Of a stretch of 64,000 nt of DNA, positions 34,632 to 42,175 are shown piece by piece. Location of the stretch: IMG/VR virus record IMGVR_UViG_3300043449_000929, positions 1-64,000 of that record; one strand, written 5' to 3'. Each line of letters begins with the position of its first letter. The stretch's first letter is position 1. The DNA comes from a virus. The notes under the pieces are model-generated. The model had not been told where the DNA came from, ran no database searches, and saw only the letters and a list, made by a program, of their open reading frames with translations. Position numbers and translations under genes: made by a program.

Positions 34632-36765
34632 CGCTTCGTGGAGCTTCTTGCATTGCTCCTGCTGTTCCACTCTCTTGCTTTGCTGGCTCAAGTCCTGCCT
34701 CCAGTATGTCGAGTGCAGCTTTAGTTTTCGTGGCATCGGCGTTCGCATCATTCTTCTGGGCTTGCGCGATGTTCTTCACGGCGTCAGACAGAAGCTTGCG
34801 GACATTCGCCTCAACCATCTTCGCGTTCTGCTCAGCCTGCATCTGCTGCGCCTGATCGCTCGCAGCCTTGCGACGGCTCGCCTCATCAGGAGACACAAGA
34901 AGGTTCTGAAGATCACGCACAGCAAAGCGCTGCTCGACGAACTTACGCTCATCAACGTGCGTCATCTCTTCTGGACGCAGGCTCATCGCCAATTGGTCGA
35001 TCTGCATCCCGCGCACTTCCTTCGCGATGAGCGAAGTCGCTCCGCGAGCAATCACGTTGTAGTCGCCAGCCGGAGCAAGGTCTGGATTGAACAGACGGTT
35101 GAAGTGGACAAGGCTCTGAATGATCGACTGCGTGAAGCTGTCGAAGTTCCTGATAATGTCCTTGAACGGCAGAGCAGCGTCACCACGCAGCATTGAAGCC
35201 CCAGCCGCTGTCCTCATCGGCTCGGATGGCATCGAGCCACGCTCCATGTCGCCGCCAGTCGCGGGACCAACAAACGTCTCCGCGTCAGCGAACCGCATGA
35301 ACAGTTCGATGATCTGGAGAAGTTCGGGGAGATGGCTGTCGATCTGGACATTGCGAACGGCAGGCTGAGAGGCGTCAGCGCCTGAACCTTCGCGATACCA
35401 AATCTTGTAGGCGCTTGTGGACGCCAAGTCTTGGTCTGGTCGTAACAGATCTGTGTTCAGCTCCAGATTAGGGCCGCAAACCACAGACGCATTATCAAGG
35501 AGCATCCGTGACGCAGCGCAGATAGACATCTGAGAATCGCGGATAACATTGGGGAGACCATTTCCGATTGGAGCCGTATCGTCTTCGTCAAAGATAAACG
35601 TGTGCAGTGTCTTCACATCAACGCCCAAAGACCGCCACGGGTTCATGTCGGCGCGAATGACGTTGCCGTCGATCATCCAGACTTCAGCGTCAATGTCGTC
35701 GGCCTCGGAGCCTTCTTCAATCTCAACGCCAGCCTGCTTCAGCAGCGCGCCAGACACGGGGCCATTCCACACGATGACTTCGTATTTCGTCCCGTCAGAC
35801 TTCATCTCATTGACGTTGACCTTCACGCCCAACGCGCGGATCTCTGTCTCAAACGGCTGCGGCTTATAATTCCCGTTGGCGTTGCGTTTCAGATATTCGG
35901 TGATCTGGTCAGCGAAAAAGCCGGGGCGTTCACGCAGCTTCTTCACCTGCGGACGCGACATGACGTAGCGGCGGAAGTAGCCGTCCATCTGCGGAATCGT
36001 CTTCGCAGACAGGTCGAGATACAGATCCCACACCGGGACGAACTCAAACTGCGGCTTGTAAATCTCCCTCGTCTGCGGCATCGGCATACCGCTATACGGG
36101 TCCATCTCCCACGACGTAGACTGCTCGACGCGCGCAAACGGGCCAATCAAAGCGCCAAGGCCGTAGAGAATGCCAGACTTCAGCGCAGACCTGTTTAGCG
36201 CGATGTAGTCGTAGGTCTGGTCGCCGCCTAGCTCCTGAAGCTGATCGTCGATGACGACAGACATCTGGTCGGCGCGTTCCTGGGCAAGCTTATCGACAGC
36301 CTGCTTGATCAGTTCCGGCGTGATCGGCATCTGGACGCCGGTCTGCTGGTTCTGCATCATAATCTGCTGGATCGCCGCCATGACATCCTGCGGATCAATG
36401 TCAGGAGACGGAGACGCTTCTAGCGACCAGTTCCTTTCATTGCCGGGGAACATCAGCGCCATGATTCTTGAAAGAACCGAGATCGTTTTGATGCGCGTGA
36501 TACGCGGATAAGCGCGCGAACGGTTGGCGCTCATCTCGCGGTCAATGTCAGGATCGTAAATACCGAGATACTGGCGCAGGTTGCGCAGCCACTTCAGTTC
36601 TTGAATACGCCTGTCGCTGACGTAGGACTTGAACGTGCTGTTCAACTTGTCGCCTAGCTGGCGAAGATCCTCTGAACGGACAACCGGCGTAGGAGCAGTC
36701 TCAGGCGCATTCACCATTACGTCGGGCGGTGACAGTTCCGCTTGAGCTTGCGCAGGCATAACCAT
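34618..36765 (-). CDS. Portal protein
   Basis: 715 aa, the length class of podovirus portals such as P22 gp1. A basic, helical N-terminal region (residues 40-110, RIQELKWLRNLRQYLG) leads into the wing; the middle contains long strands; residues 600-700 are Gln/Ala-rich helices forming the likely barrel (RRKAASDQAQQMQAEQNAK). Twelve copies would form the DNA entry ring. Gene order terminase-portal-scaffold-capsid supports the call. Confidence 0.85.
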   Translation of the reverse strand: MVMPAQAQAELSPPDVMVNAPETAPTPVVRSEDLRQLGDKLNSTFKSYVSDRRIQELKWLRNLRQYLGIYDPDIDREMSANRSRAYPRITRIKTISVLSRIMALMFPGNERNWSLEASPSPDIDPQDVMAAIQQIMMQNQQTGVQMPITPELIKQAVDKLAQERADQMSVVIDDQLQELGGDQTYDYIALNRSALKSGILYGLGALIGPFARVEQSTSWEMDPYSGMPMPQTREIYKPQFEFVPVWDLYLDLSAKTIPQMDGYFRRYVMSRPQVKKLRERPGFFADQITEYLKRNANGNYKPQPFETEIRALGVKVNVNEMKSDGTKYEVIVWNGPVSGALLKQAGVEIEEGSEADDIDAEVWMIDGNVIRADMNPWRSLGVDVKTLHTFIFDEDDTAPIGNGLPNVIRDSQMSICAASRMLLDNASVVCGPNLELNTDLLRPDQDLASTSAYKIWYREGSGADASQPAVRNVQIDSHLPELLQIIELFMRFADAETFVGPATGGDMERGSMPSEPMRTAAGASMLRGDAALPFKDIIRNFDSFTQSIIQSLVHFNRLFNPDLAPAGDYNVIARGATSLIAKEVRGMQIDQLAMSLRPEEMTHVDERKFVEQRFAVRDLQNLLVSPDEASRRKAASDQAQQMQAEQNAKMVEANVRKLLSDAVKNIAQAQKNDANADATKTKAALDILEAGLEPAKQESGTAGAMQEAPRSDGFV

Positions 36766-36838
36766 CCACTACCCCTGGTATCTGGACATATCACAGACAC
36801 CATTAGTGGTAATTCCGCCCCCCTGTAAAATAAGGACG

Positions 36839-38257
36839 TTAGCGGAAATGGTAGCCGTTGTTCGTGAAGCGCGGCGGCTGGAATGACTTCCGCCCTACAG
36901 CGCCATACCGCATCTCCCGCTCGGACTGCTTGTGGAAGTAGCGGGCGAGATAGCCGAACGCATCGGCGGGATGAGAGTAGGCGTTCTTCTCAGGAACCGG
37001 CCCCTTGAACTCGTCGTTCTTGGTGTTGATGGCGAAGCGCCAACCTCCCCTCAACGCGCGAACGAGAACCGGACATTCCTTCTCGTCAATCAGCAGAGCC
37101 GCGCCGCCTTCGACAAGGCGCGTCGTGAAGTGGTCGATGGCGTCTAGGCGCAGAGGCAATCTGTTGTTCGACTCTGGCTTGGCGGTGAAGTAGCGCCGAA
37201 TGACATCGACGACCGCCTTCTCATCAGTCTGCGTCCTGTTCGCGGACGCCGGATCTGGCGCGCAGATAATGTCGTGGGCTTCTGGGAAACGACGCCGGAT
37301 ATATGGCTTCAGCAATTCCTCGATGAAGCGCTGCGTTCCAACGCCCTCCGTAATCACCTCGCCAAGCACGATCAACCTGCCACGCAAATCCTGCTGACCA
37401 AAGATCGCCGCCGTCCCGCCGAGGCCGGGGTCGAAGCCAAACACCAGCGGCAGGTTTGGATTAAACAGCAGAGATTTCTTTGAGATGTGCAGATCAGGCT
37501 TGAACGACGAGACGACTGGCTTACCGGCAGCGGAGAAACCCCAGACGCACTCGACGTATTGCTTGATCCACTCGTCCTTCTTGCCCTGTATCGCGCTGTC
37601 GTAATAGCTGGGCGGAAGGTTCTCAAGGTTCTCAGCTTCAGGAGATAAACCGGACGGCTGAACAAAGTATCGCGCGTTGTCTGGCAGTTCGTTGTGTAGA
37701 TACGTAAACCACCAATTATCTTCTGTCGATGGGTTGCTTGATCCAAAGATACCGAAGTTTGTTGCGCCGCCATCTTTCTTGGAAGGATAACGACCAACAC
37801 GTGCAGACAGGGCGTCAATGATTGCGCGGGGAATCTCGACGAACTCGTCGATGATCGCGAACGTCACTTCCAACGAAAGAACGCGCGCAACGTCGTCTGC
37901 CGTGTCTAAGGGCCGGAAGAGAACCTCACACTCAACATCGTCGTAGCGGAGCGTGAACTTATTCTCGGACGCGCGCCACGAACCAGCCTCGCCGTCCTTG
38001 AACCAGTAGTTCCATGAGGTGATCGTCGTATCGCGCAACTGAGGCAGCGTATTACGAACGATAACGGCGCGCGTTCTACGTATGCCATCCGGCCCTGGCG
38101 CTTGCAGCTTCGCCATGTAGACAAGCTTGAAGAAGTCGCCCGTCGTCTTGCCGGAGCCGACAGGGCCAACGATCCACGAATAGAACAGCTTGTTCGGGAT
38201 GAAGTGCGTAATAAATTCCCGCACTGTCGGCGGCGGCTTGTAGTCTATTGCAGCCAT
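36839..38257 (-). CDS. Terminase large subunit
   Basis: 472 aa from ATG 38257; upstream in-frame starts lie in a Ser/Arg-rich low-complexity leader. Walker A GPVGSGKTT (31-39), Walker B IIDEF with Asp137 and Glu138, then a nuclease half with GFDPGLGG, a mid Asp (DPASANR) and a closing Asp (SHPADAFGYLARY). It powers DNA packaging and cuts the concatemer. A TATTTGACG promoter lies about 90 bp upstream. Confidence 0.9.
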   Translation of the reverse strand: MAAIDYKPPPTVREFITHFIPNKLFYSWIVGPVGSGKTTGDFFKLVYMAKLQAPGPDGIRRTRAVIVRNTLPQLRDTTITSWNYWFKDGEAGSWRASENKFTLRYDDVECEVLFRPLDTADDVARVLSLEVTFAIIDEFVEIPRAIIDALSARVGRYPSKKDGGATNFGIFGSSNPSTEDNWWFTYLHNELPDNARYFVQPSGLSPEAENLENLPPSYYDSAIQGKKDEWIKQYVECVWGFSAAGKPVVSSFKPDLHISKKSLLFNPNLPLVFGFDPGLGGTAAIFGQQDLRGRLIVLGEVITEGVGTQRFIEELLKPYIRRRFPEAHDIICAPDPASANRTQTDEKAVVDVIRRYFTAKPESNNRLPLRLDAIDHFTTRLVEGGAALLIDEKECPVLVRALRGGWRFAINTKNDEFKGPVPEKNAYSHPADAFGYLARYFHKQSEREMRYGAVGRKSFQPPRFTNNGYHFR

Positions 38258-38349
38258 AGCACTCTCTCTGTGCAAAACACGCTCACGACGGCCAGGAAGA
38301 GAGAGAGAGAGAACCAGCCGCCGCGAGCGTGCCGCCCGTGGGCAATTCA

Positions 38350-38378
38350 CAGTAATCTTTTGTAGAATTGAACGTCAA
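38350..38378 (-). promoter_or_regulatory. Late promoter upstream of the terminase large subunit
   Basis: TTGACG (38378-38373) inside TATTTGACG, 17-nt spacer, TTACTG (38355-38350). The terminase small subunit promoter has the same form (TTGACG, 18 nt, TTACTC). The predicted leader is about 85 nt and includes a GA-repeat run. Confidence 0.6.
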
Positions 38379-38412
38379 ATAGTGTGGTATGCCTATTCAA
38401 GGAGATTGCGCC

Positions 38413-38613
38413 ATGACCATAGAGTTTCGGGAAACAGCCGCTACTTACCCATCGGTAGATTCCGCCACCACGGGCCGTAAGCCGGGAACAGTTCGTCAAA
38501 CTTTGGCTGACCTGGACTCGATTCTAGTGTTTCGACCGGAGACACATAATTTCGTAACGACGGGCCAACATTCCGACGCATCTCGCCAAGTCGAGCATTT
38601 GCATCTTAGCTAA
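38413..38613 (+). CDS. Possible small + strand gene inside the late arm
   Basis: 66 aa from ATG 38413, preceded by AAGGAG. The product is Thr/Ser-rich with no recognisable motif and about neutral codon preference. It is the only + strand candidate within the virion arm and its end overlaps the convergent gene 38606-38971 by 8 bp. The 348-bp gap 38258-38605 otherwise holds the terminase promoter. May not be real. Confidence 0.35.
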   Translation: MTIEFRETAATYPSVDSATTGRKPGTVRQTLADLDSILVFRPETHNFVTTGQHSDASRQVEHLHLS

Positions 38614-38971
38614 ACGTGCCAACCGCAATCACGCTGACGTTCGCGCCAGTCGTCACCTTCCACGGGCCTGTCACAGCCTTCAGGCCAAGCGGAATCCAGA
38701 ACGGCGTCAGGTTCGACACAGAAGTCGCGCCGCCCGTAAACACCGTGATCGACGTTGCGCCGTCCAGCAGCAACACGTTGCCTGGAGAAGTCGTCGCCGG
38801 GATAACCAGAAGGCCAGTGATCCTGTCGCCAGCGCCGCCCGTAACGCCAATCACCTGCGCCGTCTGAGACGCCGCGACAGTCTCATACATGCCCTGATCA
38901 GGAGCGGCAGGCATCGGGTTAAACCCGTCAGCAAGAACAGAGGCGCGGCCCCACGCTACGGCTTCAGGCAT
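38606..38971 (-). CDS. Small virion-type beta protein
   Basis: 121 aa from ATG 38971 (MPEAVAWGRASVLADG). Alternating strands with Gly/Thr (VIGVTGGAGDRITGLLVIPA, SNLTPFWIPLGLKAV) resemble small head or tail proteins. Its place before the terminase large subunit is unusual for a structural protein. Confidence 0.6.
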   Translation of the reverse strand: MPEAVAWGRASVLADGFNPMPAAPDQGMYETVAASQTAQVIGVTGGAGDRITGLLVIPATTSPGNVLLLDGATSITVFTGGATSVSNLTPFWIPLGLKAVTGPWKVTTGANVSVIAVGTFS

Positions 38972-39073
38972 CAGTCTTCTCCACAATAATCAGCTTCAAC
39001 TGACTACCATTCATCGAAGATGCGGAAAAATAAGACTGCCGATATTTTTTACGCCTCGGACACGGGCGGACGT

Positions 39074-39128
39074 TTCGAGCGTGACTGCTGAACCTACTGT
39101 CAGACGGCTAGTTCACGTTACGCTCGAA
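39074..39128. repeat. Inverted repeat between two late genes
   Basis: TTCGAGCGT (39074-39082) and ACGCTCGAA (39120-39128), a perfect 9-bp inverted repeat around 37 bases that contain a smaller repeat (GAAC/GTTC). On the - strand the hairpin begins directly after the stop of 39130-39357. No U-run follows, so it is not a simple terminator. Confidence 0.55.
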
Positions 39129-39129
39129 C

Positions 39130-39357
39130 TCAGGCACCCCAGTAACACCCGCCTTCGTTGGCGTAAAATGCGGCAACCCGCTCAAAACGCCAAACAATCT
39201 GGCGAACACGATCTGGGCTTTTCAGGCCGTGACTATTAGCAATTGAACGGTAAGTTTCTCCGTTCATACGCTGCTCCCACATGCGCTTGTTACGGTCATA
39301 CAAAAGAGCAATCTTCTCTTCAGTCCAACCACCAGCAGGGTTAGGCGCAAACTTCAT
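39130..39357 (-). CDS. Small helix-turn-helix DNA-binding protein
   Basis: 75 aa. The pattern WTEEKIALLYDRNKRMWEQ then ETYRSIANSHGLKSPDRVRQ is a helix-turn-helix of the kind seen in sigma region 4 or Myb-like small proteins. It lies just downstream of the terminase small subunit. It may act in packaging-site recognition or as a late-gene regulator. Confidence 0.65.
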   Translation of the reverse strand: MKFAPNPAGGWTEEKIALLYDRNKRMWEQRMNGETYRSIANSHGLKSPDRVRQIVWRFERVAAFYANEGGCYWGA

Positions 39358-39366
39358 CTCTCTCTC

Positions 39367-39900
39367 CTACTTATCCCCCAAGATCAGGTTGATGCTCAGC
39401 CCAACAGCAGCCCCTACAGCCGCACCCTCGTTCTTGTTGTCATACCCAGCCATCCTGAAGATCGTCTTCATCAGGTCAGCCTTCTGAGGAGCCGGCGTGT
39501 CAGGGTCGTGGATCATCCGATGCGCCGTCTTCAGGTTGTCGTCGGCCAGCAACTGAGCCTTCATCTTGAACTCATCAGCAGGCGTCTTGATCATCTCACG
39601 CCACTGCTCGCACACTTCCTGAAACTCAGGATTGCGCTGTAGCCAGCGCCACTCCTCCGGCGTCAGCCCATACGCCTTGCACACCTTCTCATCCGTCGTC
39701 GCGTGACCTAACGCCACTTCGACAGGAAGCTTCGACGGCCAGCGTTCAATCGACGCGGGGTTGTGCGGGTTAAGTTCGGAGACAACAGGCAGAGGAGCCG
39801 TGCTAATCGCAGGGGGAAGAATGTCGGTCAGCGCAGGCTCGATGGGCTTGACCGTCTTTGGCGGTCGGCCACGACCTCTCTTCGGTGCAGTCGTCGTCAT
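39367..39900 (-). CDS. Terminase small subunit
   Basis: 177 aa. N-terminal AT-hook KRGRGRPPKT (7-16), a Pro-rich linker to about residue 60, then a helical domain with YGLTPEEWRWLQRNPEF and FRMAGYDNKNEG near the end. This layout is common for small terminases of podoviruses. It would bind the packaging site and load the large subunit. Its mRNA appears to begin at the ATG itself. Confidence 0.7.
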   Translation of the reverse strand: MTTTAPKRGRGRPPKTVKPIEPALTDILPPAISTAPLPVVSELNPHNPASIERWPSKLPVEVALGHATTDEKVCKAYGLTPEEWRWLQRNPEFQEVCEQWREMIKTPADEFKMKAQLLADDNLKTAHRMIHDPDTPAPQKADLMKTIFRMAGYDNKNEGAAVGAAVGLSINLILGDK

Positions 39901-39905
39901 GCGCA

Positions 39906-39935
39906 GAGTAAGGGCGTTGATGGCTGGGGCGTCAA
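39906..39935 (-). promoter_or_regulatory. Promoter giving a leaderless small-terminase mRNA
   Basis: TTGACG (39935-39930) in TATTTGACG, 18-nt spacer, TTACTC (39911-39906), then only five bases before ATG 39900. No ribosome-binding site can fit, so the transcript should start at or next to the ATG. Confidence 0.55.
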
Positions 39936-39936
39936 A

Positions 39937-40412
39937 TAAGGGGTAGTGAACGCGCAGGAATAATTCCCTGAAAATTCACTAAAAAATTTTTTGGCAATGC
40001 GGTCAGTGGGTTAGGTGTATTTTTGAGGGTTAATTGGAAAAATACCCTGGGGAATTTCTTTGCTCGCTTGAGCTTTGCTATTGCGTAAAAATGGGAAAAG
40101 TTATGGGATGGACCATTAAATAGTATATACAACCACTTATAACCCCCTCGGCCCCTCTGCTCCGGCAAAAGAATTACTTGCCACATACGCGGGCGGGGCG
40201 GCGTTCGGGTCGGGTCGTGGCGCGGCTGGGGGCGTGCGTGACGCCCCACAACTCGGCGCATATGTTTGTTTTTGCTCTCGATCCTGCCGGTTTGCAGAAC
40301 CGCCGTAGCGCCTGGGCGGGGCGTTTGTTCGCCTCCCAACCTTGGCTGATGATAATTTATTGTGCAGCCAAGCCAATGCGCTGCCATTAACGCACCACCG
40401 CGAGAGGACGGA
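39937..40412. other. Non-coding divergent region before the late arm
   Basis: No convincing gene. The left part (39960-40140) is AT-rich with a 12-bp palindrome AAAAAATTTTTT (39981-39992). The right part (40180-40340) is GC-rich with a hairpin GGGGCGT/ACGCCCC at 40229-40247. It separates the leftward virion arm from the rightward gene 40413-40859 and lies beside the terminase genes, so it is a reasonable place for a packaging site; no proof in sequence. Confidence 0.4.
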
Positions 40413-40859
40413 ATGTCAATTATCGGCACCGAGTTGGATGACTTGGACCCCGCCACCGACCGCCCGGCCCCGGCAGATGACACACTCACGCCGCTCGACG
40501 TCAGGCTTCGCACCGTTCTTGACGCCATCCCGCTGGCAACGAGGCGCGAGGGATTGACCTTGGAGGCGCTACAGGCCCGGCTGAAGGGGCGACGCAAGGC
40601 GCGTTGTCATCCCGGCGAGCTAGGAGCGGCGCTTGTGAAACTCGGATATGAGCGAAAGAGAGATTGGCGAGTCGGCGCTAGTTATCTCGCGCGCTGGTAT
40701 CCGCCCGGCTATGGACCGCAAGGCCGGGAAATGTCGCACCGTGTCATCCGGCGACTGAGATACGAACGCCCCGATTTATTCCCGACCTACGGCGAGCGAT
40801 CCAAGCAGGACATGAGAGAGGCGCGCAGACAGGCCGCGCGCGAGCTAGGTCTGATCTAG
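40413..40859 (+). CDS. Basic protein of unknown function
   Basis: 148 aa from ATG 40413, preceded by GAGAGGACGG. A disordered acidic lead (residues 1-35) is followed by LEALQARLKGRRKARCHPGE and a segment rich in Arg and Tyr (YLARWYPPGYGPQ), giving a winged-helix impression but no firm match. It converges on 40856-41206 with a 4-bp overlap. Confidence 0.6.
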   Translation: MSIIGTELDDLDPATDRPAPADDTLTPLDVRLRTVLDAIPLATRREGLTLEALQARLKGRRKARCHPGELGAALVKLGYERKRDWRVGASYLARWYPPGYGPQGREMSHRVIRRLRYERPDLFPTYGERSKQDMREARRQAARELGLI

Positions 40860-41206
40860 CCCGCTTCATTCCACCGCGCCCCGATCTCATCGAGCGCCCG
40901 GCGCACGGCGCACAGTTCGCCCAGCGTCCGAGGATAGCGACCCTGGCCCTCTATCACGGCGCGCTCAAGCGGCCCGAGATACGGAGCTAGGAGACGATAG
41001 CGCCGGATCACCACCCGCTCAAAGGCGTCCAGCCGGGCCGTGGAGAGGCGACGCGCGTTCCCGGCGTCATTATCCCACCCGTCCGCATAAGAGCCACTGA
41101 CGAGCCGTCTATAGGCTCCCGAGAGCGCCGCCCACTTTCGCGCCGTGGCGAACTGCTCGACCGTGATTCGACCGCCCGCCGCCAGCTTTGACAATACGCA
41201 CCGCAT
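40856..41206 (-). CDS. Helical basic protein
   Basis: 116 aa. Helices with many Arg/Ala; FATARKWAALSGAYRRLVSG near residue 18. Upstream is TATTTGACG (41271-41263), the shared late-promoter motif, though no good -10 element at 17 nt is seen. GGGAGGG precedes the start. Possibly a late or packaging accessory; unknown. Confidence 0.6.
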   Translation of the reverse strand: MRCVLSKLAAGGRITVEQFATARKWAALSGAYRRLVSGSYADGWDNDAGNARRLSTARLDAFERVVIRRYRLLAPYLGPLERAVIEGQGRYPRTLGELCAVRRALDEIGARWNEAG

Positions 41207-41295
41207 GACAGAAGACCCTCCCGAGACGCCGCGCAGATAGCGTCCAACCAGCTAGGGCTTCGCGTCAAATACGGCTGACCGTGGAGAGCCGTCTA

Positions 41296-41607
41296 ATTCT
41301 TTCCATTCTTTCCAGCACCCCTACATACATCGAAAAAGATATGGTTAAGCTCAAGTGTATTTTGGAGCTAAACACTTTTGTGCGGAAAGAATGGAAAGAA
41401 TGATTTTGAGAGAGAGAGAAAGAATAATAAAAAAATATATATATATAAATACAACTACTTACTACGCCTTACCCCTGTCTATAACGCTTAAGGTCAAGCG
41501 CCATTCTTTCCATTGGAAAGAATTTGGAAAGAAGGAAAGAATTAACCGCAAGCTTTGCATTTATGCGTTCTTTCCCACGGAAAGAATGTCTCCGGGAAGG
41601 AAAGAAT
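41296..41607. other. Iteron-rich, AT-rich segment: candidate replication origin
   Basis: Nine exact copies of GGAAAGAAT in both directions: reverse at 41296, 41305 and 41503; forward at 41384, 41393, 41515, 41534, 41579 and 41599. Two more have one change (41526, 41567). Two tandem pairs form an 18-bp inverted repeat (41296-41313 with 41384-41401); 41503-41523 is a tight dyad. An AT-only tract of about 30 bases (41425-41455) lies between the clusters. No gene is present in 41207-41796. Iterons plus a melting region are the usual form of a phage or plasmid origin. Confidence 0.7.
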
Positions 41608-41684
41608 AGAGGCGTTGGCGCACTAGACCGCCCGCACAATCTCCCGCCCACATAGCACCCACCCTGCCACGCCTCGCACCGCCC

Positions 41685-41699
41685 GCGACACTTTGTCGC
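41685..41699. promoter_or_regulatory. Perfect dyad upstream of the ArdC operon promoter
   Basis: GCGACA-CTT-TGTCGC, a 6-bp perfect inverted repeat 21 bp before the -35 box. A likely protein-binding site. Confidence 0.45.
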
Positions 41700-41720
41700 A
41701 CATAAATCTAACTAGCTATA

Positions 41721-41749
41721 TTGACTAGTGAGAAAGGCGGGACTATAAC
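41721..41749 (+). promoter_or_regulatory. Promoter of the ArdC operon with ACTAG direct repeats
   Basis: TTGACT (41721-41726), exact 17-nt spacer, TATAAC (41744-41749); predicted start about 41756, four bases before the first UUACAG hairpin. ACTAG occurs three times, at 41711, 41724 and 41748, the last two overlapping -35 and -10, so a repressor site is likely. Confidence 0.75.
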
Positions 41750-41759
41750 TAGTTTTGTT

Positions 41760-41775
41760 GGACGTTACAGCGTCC
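41760..41775 (+). promoter_or_regulatory. UUACAG hairpin 1
   Basis: Stem GGACG/CGTCC around loop TTACAG, 27 nt before the ATG of 41797. First of eight gene-start hairpins with the same loop and differing stems; each is followed by a GGAG-type ribosome-binding site. The compensating stem changes argue for selection on RNA structure plus loop sequence, as expected for a protein- or RNA-binding element. Confidence 0.8.
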
Positions 41776-41796
41776 CGCACAAAGGAGAGAGAGACA

Positions 41797-42075
41797 ATGC
41801 GTGACGCTTTCCACTTTTACGCTGATCCCGGCCATGGCTGGCTTCGCGTGACTGAAGACGACCTGGCAGACGTTGGCCTGACCGCCGACAGCTTCAGCCG
41901 TTACAGCTACGTGAACGGCCCGCGCTTCTACCTTGAAGAAGACTGCGACGCCGGTGTGTTCCTCGACGCTTACACCGCCAAGCGTGGCGCGGCCCCCGTC
42001 ATTTTTGAACACCACTCAAATGGCGACAGCCTGATCCCCACCTATACGCGCCTTCCTGGCGCAAACCGCACCTAA
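41797..42075 (+). CDS. Small conserved phage/plasmid-type protein
   Basis: 92 aa from ATG 41797 with AAAGGAGAGAGAG upstream. FHFYADPGHGWLRVTEDDL, YSYVNGPRFYLEEDCDAGVF (key residues GHGWL, YLEEDCD) form a compact family seen on phages and plasmids next to anti-restriction genes. Function unknown. It is the first gene after the operon promoter. Confidence 0.7.
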   Translation: MRDAFHFYADPGHGWLRVTEDDLADVGLTADSFSRYSYVNGPRFYLEEDCDAGVFLDAYTAKRGAAPVIFEHHSNGDSLIPTYTRLPGANRT

Positions 42076-42083
42076 AGGCCGAA

Positions 42084-42101
42084 ACGGGGGTCCGCCCCCG
42101 T
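42084..42101 (+). promoter_or_regulatory. Post-stop GC hairpin a
   Basis: ACGGGGG-TCCG-CCCCCGT, a perfect 7-bp stem 9 nt after the stop of 41797-42075. Terminator-like stem but without a U-run. Confidence 0.6.
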
Positions 42102-42131
42102 CTTCCCGTGACGCGGGAACTGACGAGGCCA

Positions 42132-42145
42132 GCCGTTACAGCGGC
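42132..42145 (+). promoter_or_regulatory. UUACAG hairpin 2
   Basis: Stem GCCG/CGGC, loop TTACAG, 35 nt before the ArdC-like start. Confidence 0.75.
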
Positions 42146-42175
42146 GCACCGAGCAGAAAACAGGAGAGAGAGACC

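Noticed and set aside
39981-39992. AAAAAATTTTTT palindrome as terminator or operator
   Set aside because: A 12-bp A/T palindrome in an AT-rich tract is weak evidence, with no GC stem and no matching copies.
39932-40597. Open frame of 221 codons on the - strand
   Set aside because: Spans the AT-rich non-coding region and the antisense of 40413-40859; composition is random Arg/Ser/Pro with no motif.
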